From positions 1 to 7,543 of the forward strand of contig USKC01000151.1 in the NCBI GenBank assembly GCA_900555195.1: a stretch of DNA of 7,543 nucleotides. The letters run 5' to 3'. This document shows positions 1-6,835 of this stretch, in pieces. Below the pieces are notes generated by a model that was not told the origin of the DNA, ran no database searches, and saw nothing but the letters and a program-made list of their open reading frames with translations. Within the stretch, counting starts at the first letter, position 1; the number at the start of each line of letters is the position of its first letter. The position numbers and the translations under genes were made by a program. This DNA is from an uncultured Lachnospiraceae bacterium. Lineage in GTDB: Bacteria; Bacillota; Clostridia; Lachnospirales; Lachnospiraceae.

Positions 1-1247
1 AAATCATAGCCGTCAATGCTTACAAGCAGGACAGACAAAGACAAAATTGCCAGATAAGACAGCAGAAAAATATTGGCCGCCCGCACCACAGTATGCTCCA
101 GCTTCTTTCCATCCATCATGACCACTTTCACGCTTCTGGGATGGATCAGGAACGCCAGTTCCTTCTTCATTGTTTTCAAATACATCAGTATTCTGGAGAT
201 CTTGATGCCCCCGCCAGTACTTCCCGCGCATGCGCCCACAAACATCAGCATCACCAGTAGCGTCCTGGAAAACTCCGGCCATTTGTCAAAGTCCGTTGTG
301 GCAAATCCCGTGGTTGTCATGACAGAAGATACCTGAAATGCGGCATGGCGGAAGCTGTCCGCCAGACTGCCGATTCCGGAGAAGATATTCAAAGCGATCA
401 ATATGGTGGAAACCGCAAATATACCGAAATACACGAATACCTCTTCGCTGTGGAATGCCTCCTTCACCCGTTTCGTCAGCAGAAGATAATAAAATGTAAA
501 GTTCACTCCGAACAACAGCATAAAGATGGTCACCACCACCTGGATATACGGGCTGTATCTGGCCATGCTGTCCGCCCAGATGCCAAAGCCGCCCGTTCCT
601 GCCGTTCCAAATACCGTGCAGAGCGTATCAAACAGCGGCATTTTCCCAAGAAGCAAAAGGATCACTTCCAGCACGGTCATCGTCAGATAGATCCCATACA
701 GGAAAAAAGCCGTTTCCTTCACTCTGGGAACCAGTTTGCTCACGCTGGGGCCCGGGCTCTCAGCCCGCATCAGGTTCATGGTCTGCCCGCTGGAAAGGGG
801 CATAATCTGAAGGATGAATACCAGAACCCCCATTCCTCCCAGCCAGTGGGTGAAGCAGCGCCAGAACATCACGCCGCGAGAGAGGGCTTCCACATCCACC
901 AGGATACTTGAACCCGTCGTGGTAAAACCGGATATAATTTCAAACAGGGCGTCCGTATAGCTGCTTATATCCCCGGAAAGCCAAAGCGGAAGCGCTCCAA
1001 CAAGGCTCATCAGGATCCAGCCAAGCGCCACCGAAACGTAGCCCTCTCTGGCAAAAAGCTGCAGTTCTTCCCGCTTCTTTTTATAGGACAGCACAAACCC
1101 CAGCGCCAGGCAAAACAGCGCGCATCCCAGGAACACTACCCACGTCTTCTCTCTGTAAATCAACGCCACCAGAAGAGGAAGGAACATAAAGACGCCTTCC
1201 ACCTTCATAATCCAGCCCAGGATATAGCTGATACTTTTGTAACTCAT
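1..1247 (-). CDS. trkH: Trk/Ktr potassium uptake protein, membrane subunit (TrkH family), 3' end cut by window
   Basis: This is the K+-translocating integral membrane subunit that works with the cytoplasmic TrkA subunit. From ATG at 1247, 415 codons are visible and the frame is still open at position 1. The family is usually about 480 residues, so only the last membrane segments are missing. All four pore-loop repeats typical of TrkH/KtrB can be read: SGFTTTGSS (about 106-114), [10 protein letters not shown] (213-222), [11 protein letters not shown] (309-319) and [15 protein letters not shown] (338-352). The glycines that line the K+ filter are therefore all present. Hydrophobic stretches alternate with short loops, and the charged KKKREE segment (56-61) looks like a cytoplasmic loop. 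The start is supported by GAGG about 9 nt upstream (GAGGTTATTTTTC-ATG). It lies 41 bp after the trkA stop, consistent with one trkAH operon. The gene itself looks intact, although its regulatory partner is disrupted. I am sure of the family; the choice of TrkH or KtrB as name is less certain. Confidence 0.95.
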   Translation of the reverse strand, partial: MSYKSISYILGWIMKVEGVFMFLPLLVALIYREKTWVVFLGCALFCLALGFVLSYKKKREELQLFAREGYVSVALGWILMSLVGALPLWLSGDISSYTDALFEIISGFTTTGSSILVDVEALSRGVMFWRCFTHWLGGMGVLVFILQIMPLSSGQTMNLMRAESPGPSVSKLVPRVKETAFFLYGIYLTMTVLEVILLLLGKMPLFDTLCTVFGTAGTGGFGIWADSMARYSPYIQVVVTIFMLLFGVNFTFYYLLLTKRVKEAFHSEEVFVYFGIFAVSTILIALNIFSGIGSLADSFRHAAFQVSSVMTTTGFATTDFDKWPEFSRTLLVMLMFVGACAGSTGGGIKISRILMYLKTMKKELAFLIHPRSVKVVMMDGKKLEHTVVRAANIFLLSYLAILSLSVLLVSIDGYD

Positions 1248-1288
1248 GAAAAATAACCTCTTTTTCTGCGGCCTGAGGCCGGATATTG

Positions 1289-1993
1289 TTAAGCCAGAAT
1301 ATCTTCGATTTCGTCCAGCCCTTTATGGGTGGTCACCACAATAATCGTGTCCCCTGCCTGGATCTTATCCTGGCCGGAAGGCAGGATGATTTTCCCTCTT
1401 CTCACAATGCTGCACAAAAGCAGATTCTTTTTCAGCTGCAGATCAGCCAGCGGCACGTCCAGAACCTTTGCGCCCTTCTTAACGGAAAATTCCAGCGCCT
1501 CCACTTTATTGTCAACCATCCGGTATACGGCTTCCACAGCGCTTCCGATGGAATTCTGCATACACCGCACATATTTGATGATCAGTTCAGTGGTGAGATT
1601 GCGCGGGCTAACCACGCTGCCGATGTCGAAGTTGTCAAGGATCCCTCCATAATTGATCTTATTGATCTTGGTAATCACCTTCGCCCGTGACACCCTGCCC
1701 ACATAACAGGCCAGCATCACATTCTCCTCATCCAGTCCGGTCAGTGAAACAAATGCATCCGCATTCTCAATTCCTTCTTCCTTCAGAAGATCCGTGCCCG
1801 AGGCGTCCCCATAAATAATCATGGCCTTGGGGAGCAGTTCGCTCAGTTCATCACAGCGCGCCCTGTTGTTTTCTATGATTTTCACCTGAATCCGGGATTC
1901 CAGCAACTGCTTTGCCAAATAATAGGCCATCATAGTGTAGACGAATTGATAAAAATGATGAAACCGTGGTATGACAACTACTGCTTCGCACAA
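1289..1993 (-). CDS. trkA: TrkA C-terminal half (second RCK domain, N-terminally truncated); fragment of a disrupted gene
   Basis: This is the distal part of trkA, the NAD(H)-binding regulator of the Trk K+ transporter, separated from its front half by foreign sequence and in a different frame. TrkA homology begins at AYYLAKQLLE (about residue 23 of this frame, near position 1927) and continues to the TAA at 1289. It includes the Rossmann segment VKIIENNRARCDEL (37-50), GDASGTDLL, the conserved DAFVSLTGLDEENVM (79-93) and a final RCK_C/TrkA_C domain (about 165-234, ending GDTIIVVTTHKGLDEIEDILA region). The first beta strand and the GxGxxG nucleotide-binding loop of this second RCK domain are absent. 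The longest open frame starts at a TTG (1993) inside the foreign stretch with no ribosome binding site. The first in-frame ATGs (1933 and 1930) also lack one. Independent translation is therefore doubtful, and this is best read as the back half of a pseudogene spanning 1289-2739. If it is translated, a 212-214 residue product from 1933/1930 is the more sensible call. Confidence 0.8.
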   Translation of the reverse strand: MCEAVVVIPRFHHFYQFVYTMMAYYLAKQLLESRIQVKIIENNRARCDELSELLPKAMIIYGDASGTDLLKEEGIENADAFVSLTGLDEENVMLACYVGRVSRAKVITKINKINYGGILDNFDIGSVVSPRNLTTELIIKYVRCMQNSIGSAVEAVYRMVDNKVEALEFSVKKGAKVLDVPLADLQLKKNLLLCSIVRRGKIILPSGQDKIQAGDTIIVVTTHKGLDEIEDILA

Positions 1994-2080
1994 GAATGCT
2001 ACGGAGACACCACCATGTACAACTCCAATATGGTGCTTTATTTCGTAAAGAATTATATTCGGAGCGGTGAAGTGCCGGAA
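1931..2080. other. Foreign ~150 bp segment replacing the middle of trkA
   Basis: On the minus strand, TrkA homology stops after KMKAMF (codon ending at 2080) and resumes at AYYLAKQ (about 1927). An intact TrkA would need only about 20-22 residues (60-66 bp) here, including the second GxGxxG loop; instead about 150 bp of unrelated DNA is present. On the plus strand the segment stays open, with normal-looking codon choice, and encodes residues such as MMKPWYDNYCFAQECYGD followed by a segment containing TMYNSNMVLYFVKNYIRSG. That frame runs from ATG 1955 to TAG 2125 (56 codons), its tail being antisense to trkA. No ribosome binding site precedes it. I see no inverted repeats, target-site duplication, transposase or intron motif at the edges. 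It looks like an internal piece of another gene in reverse orientation. I do not recognise the protein. The boundaries are approximate to about 10 bp. Confidence 0.65.
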
Positions 2081-2739
2081 AACATCGCTTTCATCTTGGA
2101 CGGAGAAACAATCACCGATATGTAGTCTCCCTCATGCAGGATCACATTTCCATCCGGAATCAGCACTTCATGGCTTCCTTCCCGCTCCAGAATGCAGATC
2201 AGCAGGTCTTTGCCCATTTTCTTTCCGGCTTCGCTGATTGGTTTATTCGCCCAGGGGGAACCTTCCGGGATGCGGAAACGCACCAATTCCACCTTTCCTT
2301 TTGCGAAACTGTCCACCTCCATGGCGGATGGAACGCGTATCAGACGGGCAATATCCGAAGCTGCTGCCAATTCCGGATTAATCGCCATTGACAGCCCCAA
2401 TTCTTCCTTAATAAAGCCTATTTCAGCATAATAGCCAGGATCACGAACCCTGGCAATCGTCTGACAATGCCCTGCCTTCCTCGCGATCAGGCAGCACAGA
2501 AGATTTACTTCATCCTTATTCGTCACCGCGATCAGAAGATCCGCTTCCTCCACGCCGGCCTCTTCCTGCACGCGGTAGCTGGTGGCATTCCCCTGAATGG
2601 CCATCACATCCAGCGCATTGCCTACCATGCTTACCTTTTCCTCTTTTATATCTATAATCGTGAGCTCATGCCCTTCTTCATTCAGCTGCTCCGCCAATGC
2701 ATAACCAACTTTTCCGCAGCCTGCAATTATGATTTTCAT
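2053..2739 (-). CDS. trkA: TrkA N-terminal half (first RCK domain complete), truncated by insertion
   Basis: This is the front half of the cytoplasmic TrkA regulator, which binds NAD(H) and gates TrkH. Residues 1-30 carry the Rossmann fold start, with the glycine loop GCGKVG (7-12) and an acidic residue at the end of strand 2 (TIID, D30) that normally contacts the NAD ribose. ATSYRVQEEAGVEEADLLIAV and RVRDPGYY are family-typical. The RCK_C domain spans roughly 140-220 (VELVRFRIPEGSPW to EGDYISVIVSPSKMKAMF). The last eight residues (SGTSPLRI) and the stop at 2053 come from foreign DNA. Full TrkA is about 450 residues with two RCK units; this frame has 228. The start at 2739 is supported by AGAGGGAG about 5 nt upstream. 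A single RCK unit could still fold, as in KtrA-type one-RCK regulators, so residual function is possible but is only inference. The 165 bp upstream separates it from the hydrolase gene; I see no convincing promoter there. Confidence 0.9.
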   Translation of the reverse strand: MKIIIAGCGKVGYALAEQLNEEGHELTIIDIKEEKVSMVGNALDVMAIQGNATSYRVQEEAGVEEADLLIAVTNKDEVNLLCCLIARKAGHCQTIARVRDPGYYAEIGFIKEELGLSMAINPELAAASDIARLIRVPSAMEVDSFAKGKVELVRFRIPEGSPWANKPISEAGKKMGKDLLICILEREGSHEVLIPDGNVILHEGDYISVIVSPSKMKAMFSGTSPLRI

Positions 2740-2843
2740 CCATGCTCCCTCTGCGCATTTTGCGCGCGTAAAAAATCAGGAAGGGGAAAGCTCTTTTCTC
2801 TCACCCCTGCCTCTATGCCGGAACATTCCCGGCTCCGGACGCA

Positions 2844-2871
2844 CGGCTCTACCATTCAAATGGCAGAGCCG
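2844..2871. repeat. Strong hairpin between SGNH hydrolase gene and trkA
   Basis: CGGCTCTACCAT at 2844-2855 pairs with ATGGCAGAGCCG at 2860-2871 around a TCAA loop. This is a 12 bp stem with one A/C mismatch. It lies 33 bp past the hydrolase stop codon on the minus strand, so it is probably a transcript 3'-end or mRNA-stabilising structure. No T-run follows directly on either strand, so it is not a canonical intrinsic terminator. A T6 run does occur on the minus strand further on (about 2771-2776), after a weaker GGGG/CCCC pairing, and termination might occur there. Confidence 0.6.
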
Positions 2872-2904
2872 GCAACCCTCAATTTTTCACCGTTCTCACA
2901 TCGC

Positions 2905-3873
2905 TCACTCCGGCGCCAGAAGCGACAAATAGTACTGATACAGCTTCTTATACGTTCCATTGCTGAAATGTACACCGTCCGTCAACGTATATCCCGCATT
3001 CTGAAGATAAGAATAACTGTCAATCCACACGATCCGCGGTTCCAGACGGGTTCTCAGCTTCTCATTAAAGCTTCTTACCATTTCCCGCGTCACATATCTG
3101 CCGTCCTCCACCGGATTCACGGATGAATAATACACCTGCGCCCCCTTCTGTATCCATTCTTCCGCCTTTGCATTCACCAGCTTCGCATAAGCATTCACAT
3201 TCGCGACATCATTCACGCCAAGGTTCAAAAGGATCTTCGTCCCATACCCCACAGCCGCATCAATCTGAGGAATGGCTTCCTCCGAAAACCATTGATAGCC
3301 CTGGGAAGATTTGGCGATCCAGACATACTCATTCGCTCCCACAGCGTTCTTCATCTGCACAAACCGGGAATCTCCCACAAAAATGATCGCAGGCCCCTGT
3401 TCCTGCTCTGTCTGTCTCAGGGCAGCATTTTCCAACATCAGCGCAAGCTGTTCCTCCTGCAAAGCGATCTGAGACTGCAGCTGCACGCGAAGCTGCTGCA
3501 GCTGTCCCAGCATCTGGGTCTGGGCTTCATCAAGAACCACCCCTTCCGCAGTCAGGGCCGCGATCTGCCCATCCACCACGAGCACCTGCCCCTTTTGAAC
3601 CCGGACAATCTCTTCCAGCTGCAGATACAGAATCTTTTCCTCTTCACTCAATCCGGACAGGTCTTTCTCTTCCGTTTCCGGCAGAGGCATATCAGAAGTC
3701 TCCGTTACCGTCTCCGGCAATTTTGCCGCCTCTTCCTGTGCAGCCACCTCAATGACCGCCGGGGCGCTTCCCGCCTCCTCCGCTTTCGCCGATAGGGGAA
3801 GAAACATCAGGCTGCTGACCGCAAACATCACAAGCGCCGGGCCCATACCCCTTCCCTGTCTTTTTCTCTTCAT
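2905..3873 (-). CDS. Secreted SGNH/GDSL-type hydrolase with coiled-coil N-terminal region
   Basis: A 322-residue exported protein, probably an esterase or acyl-group hydrolase acting at the cell surface; the substrate is unknown. I start it at ATG 3873, where AAAGGA lies 8 nt upstream and a classic signal peptide begins: basic MKRKRQGRG, hydrophobic core ALVMFAVSSLMFLPL, and cleavage likely after SAKA (about residue 31). An Ala/Glu/Pro-rich stretch (about 32-73) follows. Next is a heptad-like, Gln/Leu/Glu-rich coiled coil (about 74-158, e.g. QLQQLRVQLQSQIALQEEQL). The C-terminal SGNH domain (about 160-322) has block I FVGDSRF with Ser169, block III LGVNDV with Asn221, and block V TDGVHF with Asp299 and His302. 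The expected catalytic Ser/Asp/His set is therefore visible. The nucleophile motif is GDSR rather than GDSL, and the block II glycine is not obvious. It has its own promoter. The frame stays open upstream to 3972, but that extension would hide the signal peptide and run across the promoter. Confidence 0.85.
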   Translation of the reverse strand: MKRKRQGRGMGPALVMFAVSSLMFLPLSAKAEEAGSAPAVIEVAAQEEAAKLPETVTETSDMPLPETEEKDLSGLSEEEKILYLQLEEIVRVQKGQVLVVDGQIAALTAEGVVLDEAQTQMLGQLQQLRVQLQSQIALQEEQLALMLENAALRQTEQEQGPAIIFVGDSRFVQMKNAVGANEYVWIAKSSQGYQWFSEEAIPQIDAAVGYGTKILLNLGVNDVANVNAYAKLVNAKAEEWIQKGAQVYYSSVNPVEDGRYVTREMVRSFNEKLRTRLEPRIVWIDSYSYLQNAGYTLTDGVHFSNGTYKKLYQYYLSLLAPE

Positions 3874-3924
3874 CTCCGGCTTCCTTTCTGCGAACTCTGT
3901 TTTTTCCGTCCAATAAGCACCCCT

Positions 3925-3953
3925 ATTATACGTTCCCCGCCATGAAAATGCAA
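3925..3953 (-). promoter_or_regulatory. Sigma-A-type promoter for the SGNH hydrolase gene
   Basis: Read on the minus strand, TTGCAT (3953-3948) is separated by exactly 17 bp from a perfect TATAAT (3930-3925). The predicted transcript start is about 7 nt downstream, near 3918, giving a leader of about 45 nt before ATG 3873. Spacing and -10 box are consensus, and the -35 box matches at 4 of 6 positions. This supports transcribing the hydrolase separately from the upstream efflux gene. Confidence 0.8.
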
Positions 3954-4037
3954 TGGGGGAAACATCGCGCAAGGACCCGTTTTTATCCGAAATAGGATTT
4001 CATCCGTGCCGTTTCATTCAATTCTGTCCGTCCGATT

Positions 4038-5282
4038 TTATTGTTGGGACAATCCGTTAGTACCCTGTTGTGTTTTCTCCGCTTTTTGGGCCGCAGGAAG
4101 CAGAAACAGGACGGGCAGCAACAGCAATGCAGTGCAGCCGAGCCCCCATGAGACAGAAACCTGCTGTGCCACAAATCCTACGAGCGGACCACCTATGATC
4201 TGCCCGAAAGAGTTTAACTGCCCGTTTGTAGAGAATACGGTAGCCCGCATTTTCTCTTCTACATGTTCATTCATCCATGCGTCCAAAACCGGTTCTTTCA
4301 GGCTTCGCATAAGCCCTGTGATTAAAAATACTGCCAGCACAAACCAGAATTTTTTTCCAAATGCAAATAAGATTAAGCCAAGAATGTAACCGGCACTTGT
4401 GAAAAACACGACACCAGTGCGGCTGACCGTTCCTCTTTTTCCCAGATATGTGATCAAAACCTGCGACGCCAAAATGCCCAATCCGCTGCCAAGCAAACTC
4501 ATGACGCCAAACCAAGTCACACTGTTAAGCGGGCCAAAGGAAGGCATGATCGTATCTTCCAGGAAGTGGGCGGCAGAAAGCCGGTCGAACCCTTCACTGG
4601 CAAGGCCGCCGCAAAAAGTGATGGCTAACAGCACCAGCAGCATAGGAGCGCCCTTGATAAACCTCAGGTTCACCTTGAACAGCCCCGTCATATCCGCAAG
4701 CAGATTTTTCTTTTTCTCCCGGATGGGGGAAAAGTTCGTCTCCGGCATAATGCCCATCAGCACAATCCCAAAGATAAGAAAGAGCAGCCCCGCGGCAACA
4801 ATGGGAAGTCTCAGATCCAGATTCCCAAGCAGCGTACCAAGCACCACTCCAAGTACGCTTCCCGCCTGGCCGACCTGACCTCCCCGCAGAAATACATTAT
4901 CCATGGTACGTTCCCGCTCTTCTGACGCGATCCAGGCTTCCAACGCGCCGCTGATAAAAGTATCGCCGCACCCCCAGACCACTTGCGCCAATAGCACTGT
5001 TCCAAACCATGGAAGAGAGCCTTCCATGATAAAGCCAATGCCGTATAAAAATACCCCGATTAAAACAGAACGCCGGCGGCTATAAAGGTCGGCTATTACG
5101 CCAGTCGGGATTTCCAATATAAAACAGGCCGTTTCCAAAACAGTTCCCACGAACACCAGTTGGAAGGCGTTTAAGCCGACCACTTCCAGATGATATACCA
5201 GAGAAAGCACGGTAGACATAGAAAATAATAACGAAAAACAAAACTTAAACAGCAGATACACAGGATAGGCCTTAAATCGCAT
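4038..5282 (-). CDS. Major facilitator superfamily transporter, DHA3-like drug efflux
   Basis: A 414-residue, strongly hydrophobic membrane protein with about 12 predicted transmembrane helices, as in MFS proton antiporters. The loop after helix 2 has the MFS motif A signature GVIADLYSRRR (61-71), with Asp65 and the arginine cluster that govern conformational switching. The stretches MSTVLSLVYHLEVVGLNAFQ, TVLETACFILEIPTGV, ALEAWIASEE and LASEGFDRLSAAHFLED resemble the DHA3 group often labelled 'tetracycline resistance MFS efflux protein' in Bacillota. Actual drug specificity cannot be read from sequence. A charged cytoplasmic loop (about 185-212, with REKKK) joins the two six-helix halves. 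The start at 5282 is supported by GAGGGGG 8 nt upstream. The gene follows the guaA terminator, so it needs its own promoter, which I could not identify. The stop at 4038 is followed by about 65 bp without a clear terminator before the hydrolase promoter. The gene looks intact. Confidence 0.9.
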   Translation of the reverse strand: MRFKAYPVYLLFKFCFSLLFSMSTVLSLVYHLEVVGLNAFQLVFVGTVLETACFILEIPTGVIADLYSRRRSVLIGVFLYGIGFIMEGSLPWFGTVLLAQVVWGCGDTFISGALEAWIASEERERTMDNVFLRGGQVGQAGSVLGVVLGTLLGNLDLRLPIVAAGLLFLIFGIVLMGIMPETNFSPIREKKKNLLADMTGLFKVNLRFIKGAPMLLVLLAITFCGGLASEGFDRLSAAHFLEDTIMPSFGPLNSVTWFGVMSLLGSGLGILASQVLITYLGKRGTVSRTGVVFFTSAGYILGLILFAFGKKFWFVLAVFLITGLMRSLKEPVLDAWMNEHVEEKMRATVFSTNGQLNSFGQIIGGPLVGFVAQQVSVSWGLGCTALLLLPVLFLLPAAQKAEKTQQGTNGLSQQ

Positions 5283-5430
5283 GGGAAAGTCCCCCTCATG
5301 AATTGGTTAAAGCGGGCGTTTGCCCCTCTTTTATTTGAAGCCAGGGCTGCTTACGGCCTTCCTCCCTTCTTTCAGCCGTCGCTCATGGCACTATTCTCCG
5401 CAAGAAAACGCCGTAGGCGCTCTTTTCTAT
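5283..5430. other. Intergenic stretch between efflux gene and guaA terminator
   Basis: This holds the efflux gene ribosome binding site (GAGGGGG, about 5291-5297 on the minus strand) and two small hairpins. One is CGCC-GTA-GGCG at 5409-5419, followed on the minus strand by TTTTCTT, possibly a weak second terminator. The other is GGGC-GTTT-GCCC near 5315-5326, followed on the plus strand by a T-rich stretch. I found no convincing promoter or gene. A plus-strand open frame (5320-5505) has no ribosome binding site and runs through the guaA terminator, so I do not call it. The compact, hairpin-rich character suggests a possible dispersed intergenic repeat, but this window holds only one copy. Confidence 0.35.
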
Positions 5431-5472
5431 AAAGCAAAAAGTGCTGCCGCACTGATTTCGTGCGACAGCACT
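5431..5472 (-). terminator. Rho-independent terminator of guaA
   Basis: On the minus strand, AGTGCTGTCGCAC (5472-5460) pairs with GTGCGGCAGCACT (5452-5440) around the 7-nt loop GAAATCA. The 13 bp stem has a single mismatch and is followed at once by TTTTTGCTTT. It lies about 70 bp past the guaA stop. It should end the kinase-guaA transcript and insulate the efflux gene. Confidence 0.9.
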
Positions 5473-5493
5473 GCCCGGGTGGTCCTTTTGGGA

Positions 5494-5511
5494 GTACTCT
5501 CTTGAGAGTAC
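5494..5511. repeat. Perfect palindrome between guaA stop and its terminator
   Basis: GTACTCTC (5494-5501), TT, GAGAGTAC (5504-5511) form an 8 bp perfect inverted repeat with a 2-nt centre (in RNA more likely 7 bp with a 4-nt loop). It sits in the guaA 3' untranslated region, 28 bp past the stop. It could be an RNA hairpin or a protein-binding dyad; there is no T-tract, so it is not itself a terminator. Confidence 0.5.
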
Positions 5512-5539
5512 CTGGCGGACATCAATCGTATCAACAGCG

Positions 5540-6835
5540 TCATTCCCACTCAATCGTCGCGTTCGGCTTCGGGCTCAGATCGTAGCATACGCGGTTCACA
5601 TTCTTCACTTCCTTCATGATCCGCTCCGTAATCCGCAGAAGCACCGGCCAATCGATCTGTTCAATGCTGGCCGTCATCGCGTCAATGGTGTTGACCGCAC
5701 GAATGATCACCGGATACTCAAAACATCTGGCATTGTCCCGCACGCCCACAGATTTGAAATCGGGCACAACGGTAAAATACTGCCATACCTTCCGGTCAAG
5801 CCCCGCTTTTCTGAATTCCTCACGCAGGATGGCATCCGACTCACGCACCGCCTCAAGGCGCTCCCTTGTGATGGCTCCCAGGCAGCGCACGCCAAGTCCC
5901 GGACCGGGGAAAGGCTGACGGTAAACCATCTCATCCGGCAGGCCAAGTTCCAGGCCGCACTGGCGCACTTCATCCTTGAACAGCTGACGGAGCGGCTCTA
6001 CCAGTTCAAACTGCATATCCTCAGGCAGCCCGCCCACGTTGTGGTGGGACTTCACCATTTTCGCCGTCTTGGTTCCGCTTTCGATGATATCCGGATAGAT
6101 CGTTCCCTGCGCCAAGAAATCGATTCCCTCCAGTTTTCTCGCCTCTTCTTCAAAGATCCGGATGAATTCCGCACCGATGATCTTACGCTTCTTCTCCGGA
6201 TCACTGACCCCTTCCAGCTTGGAAAGATACCGTTCCGTCGCATCCACATAGATCAGGTTGGCATCCATCTGATTCCGAAATACCTCGAGCACGCTCTCGG
6301 ACTCCCCTTTTCTCATCAATCCATGATTCACATGGACGCATACCAGCTGTTTCCCAATCGCTTTAATAAGCAGGGCAGCTACTACAGAACTGTCCACGCC
6401 TCCTGACAGGGCCAGAAGCACCTTCCTGTCCCCAACCTGGGAACGGATCAGCTCCACCTGATCCTCTATGAAATTCTTCATATTCCAGTTTGCTTCCGCT
6501 TTGCATGTATCAAATACGAACGATTTCAACAGCGGCAGCGCCTCTTCATAGCTGCCGTAGGTTTCTTCACATTCAGCGGGCGCATGATCGATCGCCATGA
6601 AAGGAAGCCCGGTTCCGTACAAAGCGTGGTCTATGTCGATCTCACAGCCGTCCACCACCCGGTTCTTCCCGCCAAAGAGGATCACGCCTTTTACATTCGG
6701 CAGTTTCCCGAGCGCTTCCGGCGTAATATCATGCGGGTAAATCTCGCTGTAAACGCCCATGGCCCTGATCTGCCTGGCCAAATCCGTATTCTGTGTGCTC
6801 CCCAAATCCAAAATTACGATCATATCCTGTCTCAT
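5540..6835 (-). CDS. guaA: GMP synthase, short form with degenerate glutamine amidotransferase domain
   Basis: It converts XMP to GMP using ATP and ammonia, the last step of guanine nucleotide synthesis, in the cytoplasm. The synthetase part is fully conserved: PP-loop LSGGVDSS (143-150), VHVNHGLMRKGE (168-178), LAQGTIYPDIIESG (241-254), KSHHNVGGLPED (262-273), EPLRQLFKDEVR (280-291), RQPFPGPGLGVRCLG (306-320) and the C-terminal dimerisation domain ending ATIEWE. The protein has 431 residues, against about 510-525 for the usual bifunctional enzyme. The shortfall is all in the class I amidotransferase domain. Strand 1 (VILDLGSTQNTDLARQIRA) and ILFGG are recognisable. However, the expected GICYG nucleophile elbow reads MAIDHAPAE (80-88), so the catalytic Cys is Asp83, and the region that should carry the His/Glu pair is missing. 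I infer that it uses free ammonia or a partner glutaminase. The start at 6835 has AAGGGAG 6 nt upstream. It lies 70 bp after the kinase-like gene and has its own terminator. Confidence 0.95.
   Translation of the reverse strand: MRQDMIVILDLGSTQNTDLARQIRAMGVYSEIYPHDITPEALGKLPNVKGVILFGGKNRVVDGCEIDIDHALYGTGLPFMAIDHAPAECEETYGSYEEALPLLKSFVFDTCKAEANWNMKNFIEDQVELIRSQVGDRKVLLALSGGVDSSVVAALLIKAIGKQLVCVHVNHGLMRKGESESVLEVFRNQMDANLIYVDATERYLSKLEGVSDPEKKRKIIGAEFIRIFEEEARKLEGIDFLAQGTIYPDIIESGTKTAKMVKSHHNVGGLPEDMQFELVEPLRQLFKDEVRQCGLELGLPDEMVYRQPFPGPGLGVRCLGAITRERLEAVRESDAILREEFRKAGLDRKVWQYFTVVPDFKSVGVRDNARCFEYPVIIRAVNTIDAMTASIEQIDWPVLLRITERIMKEVKNVNRVCYDLSPKPNATIEWE

Noticed and set aside
345..911. Plus-strand open frame of 188 residues
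   Set aside because: It is wholly antisense to trkH, whose pore motifs are unmistakable, and its composition is rich in His/Gln/Arg as expected for a shadow frame.
1931..2080. Invertible phase-variation cassette
   Set aside because: I found no matching inverted repeats at the two edges, and inverting the segment does not restore TrkA sequence in any frame I read.
1289..2739. Single-base frameshift, intein or group II intron in trkA
   Set aside because: About 20 conserved residues are missing and about 150 bp are unrelated, so one indel does not explain it. The segment is too short and lacks intein or intron motifs.
2467..3126. Plus-strand open frame of 219 residues
   Set aside because: It crosses trkA, the intergenic hairpin and the hydrolase gene in antisense, with no family motif and no ribosome binding site.
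3874..3972. Longer N-terminus for the SGNH hydrolase
   Set aside because: The extra 33 residues would cover the TATAAT/TTGCAT promoter and bury the signal peptide; ATG 3873 has a good ribosome binding site.
5320..5505. Possible small plus-strand protein of 61 residues
   Set aside because: It has no ribosome binding site and runs through the guaA terminator stem; it is more likely noncoding.
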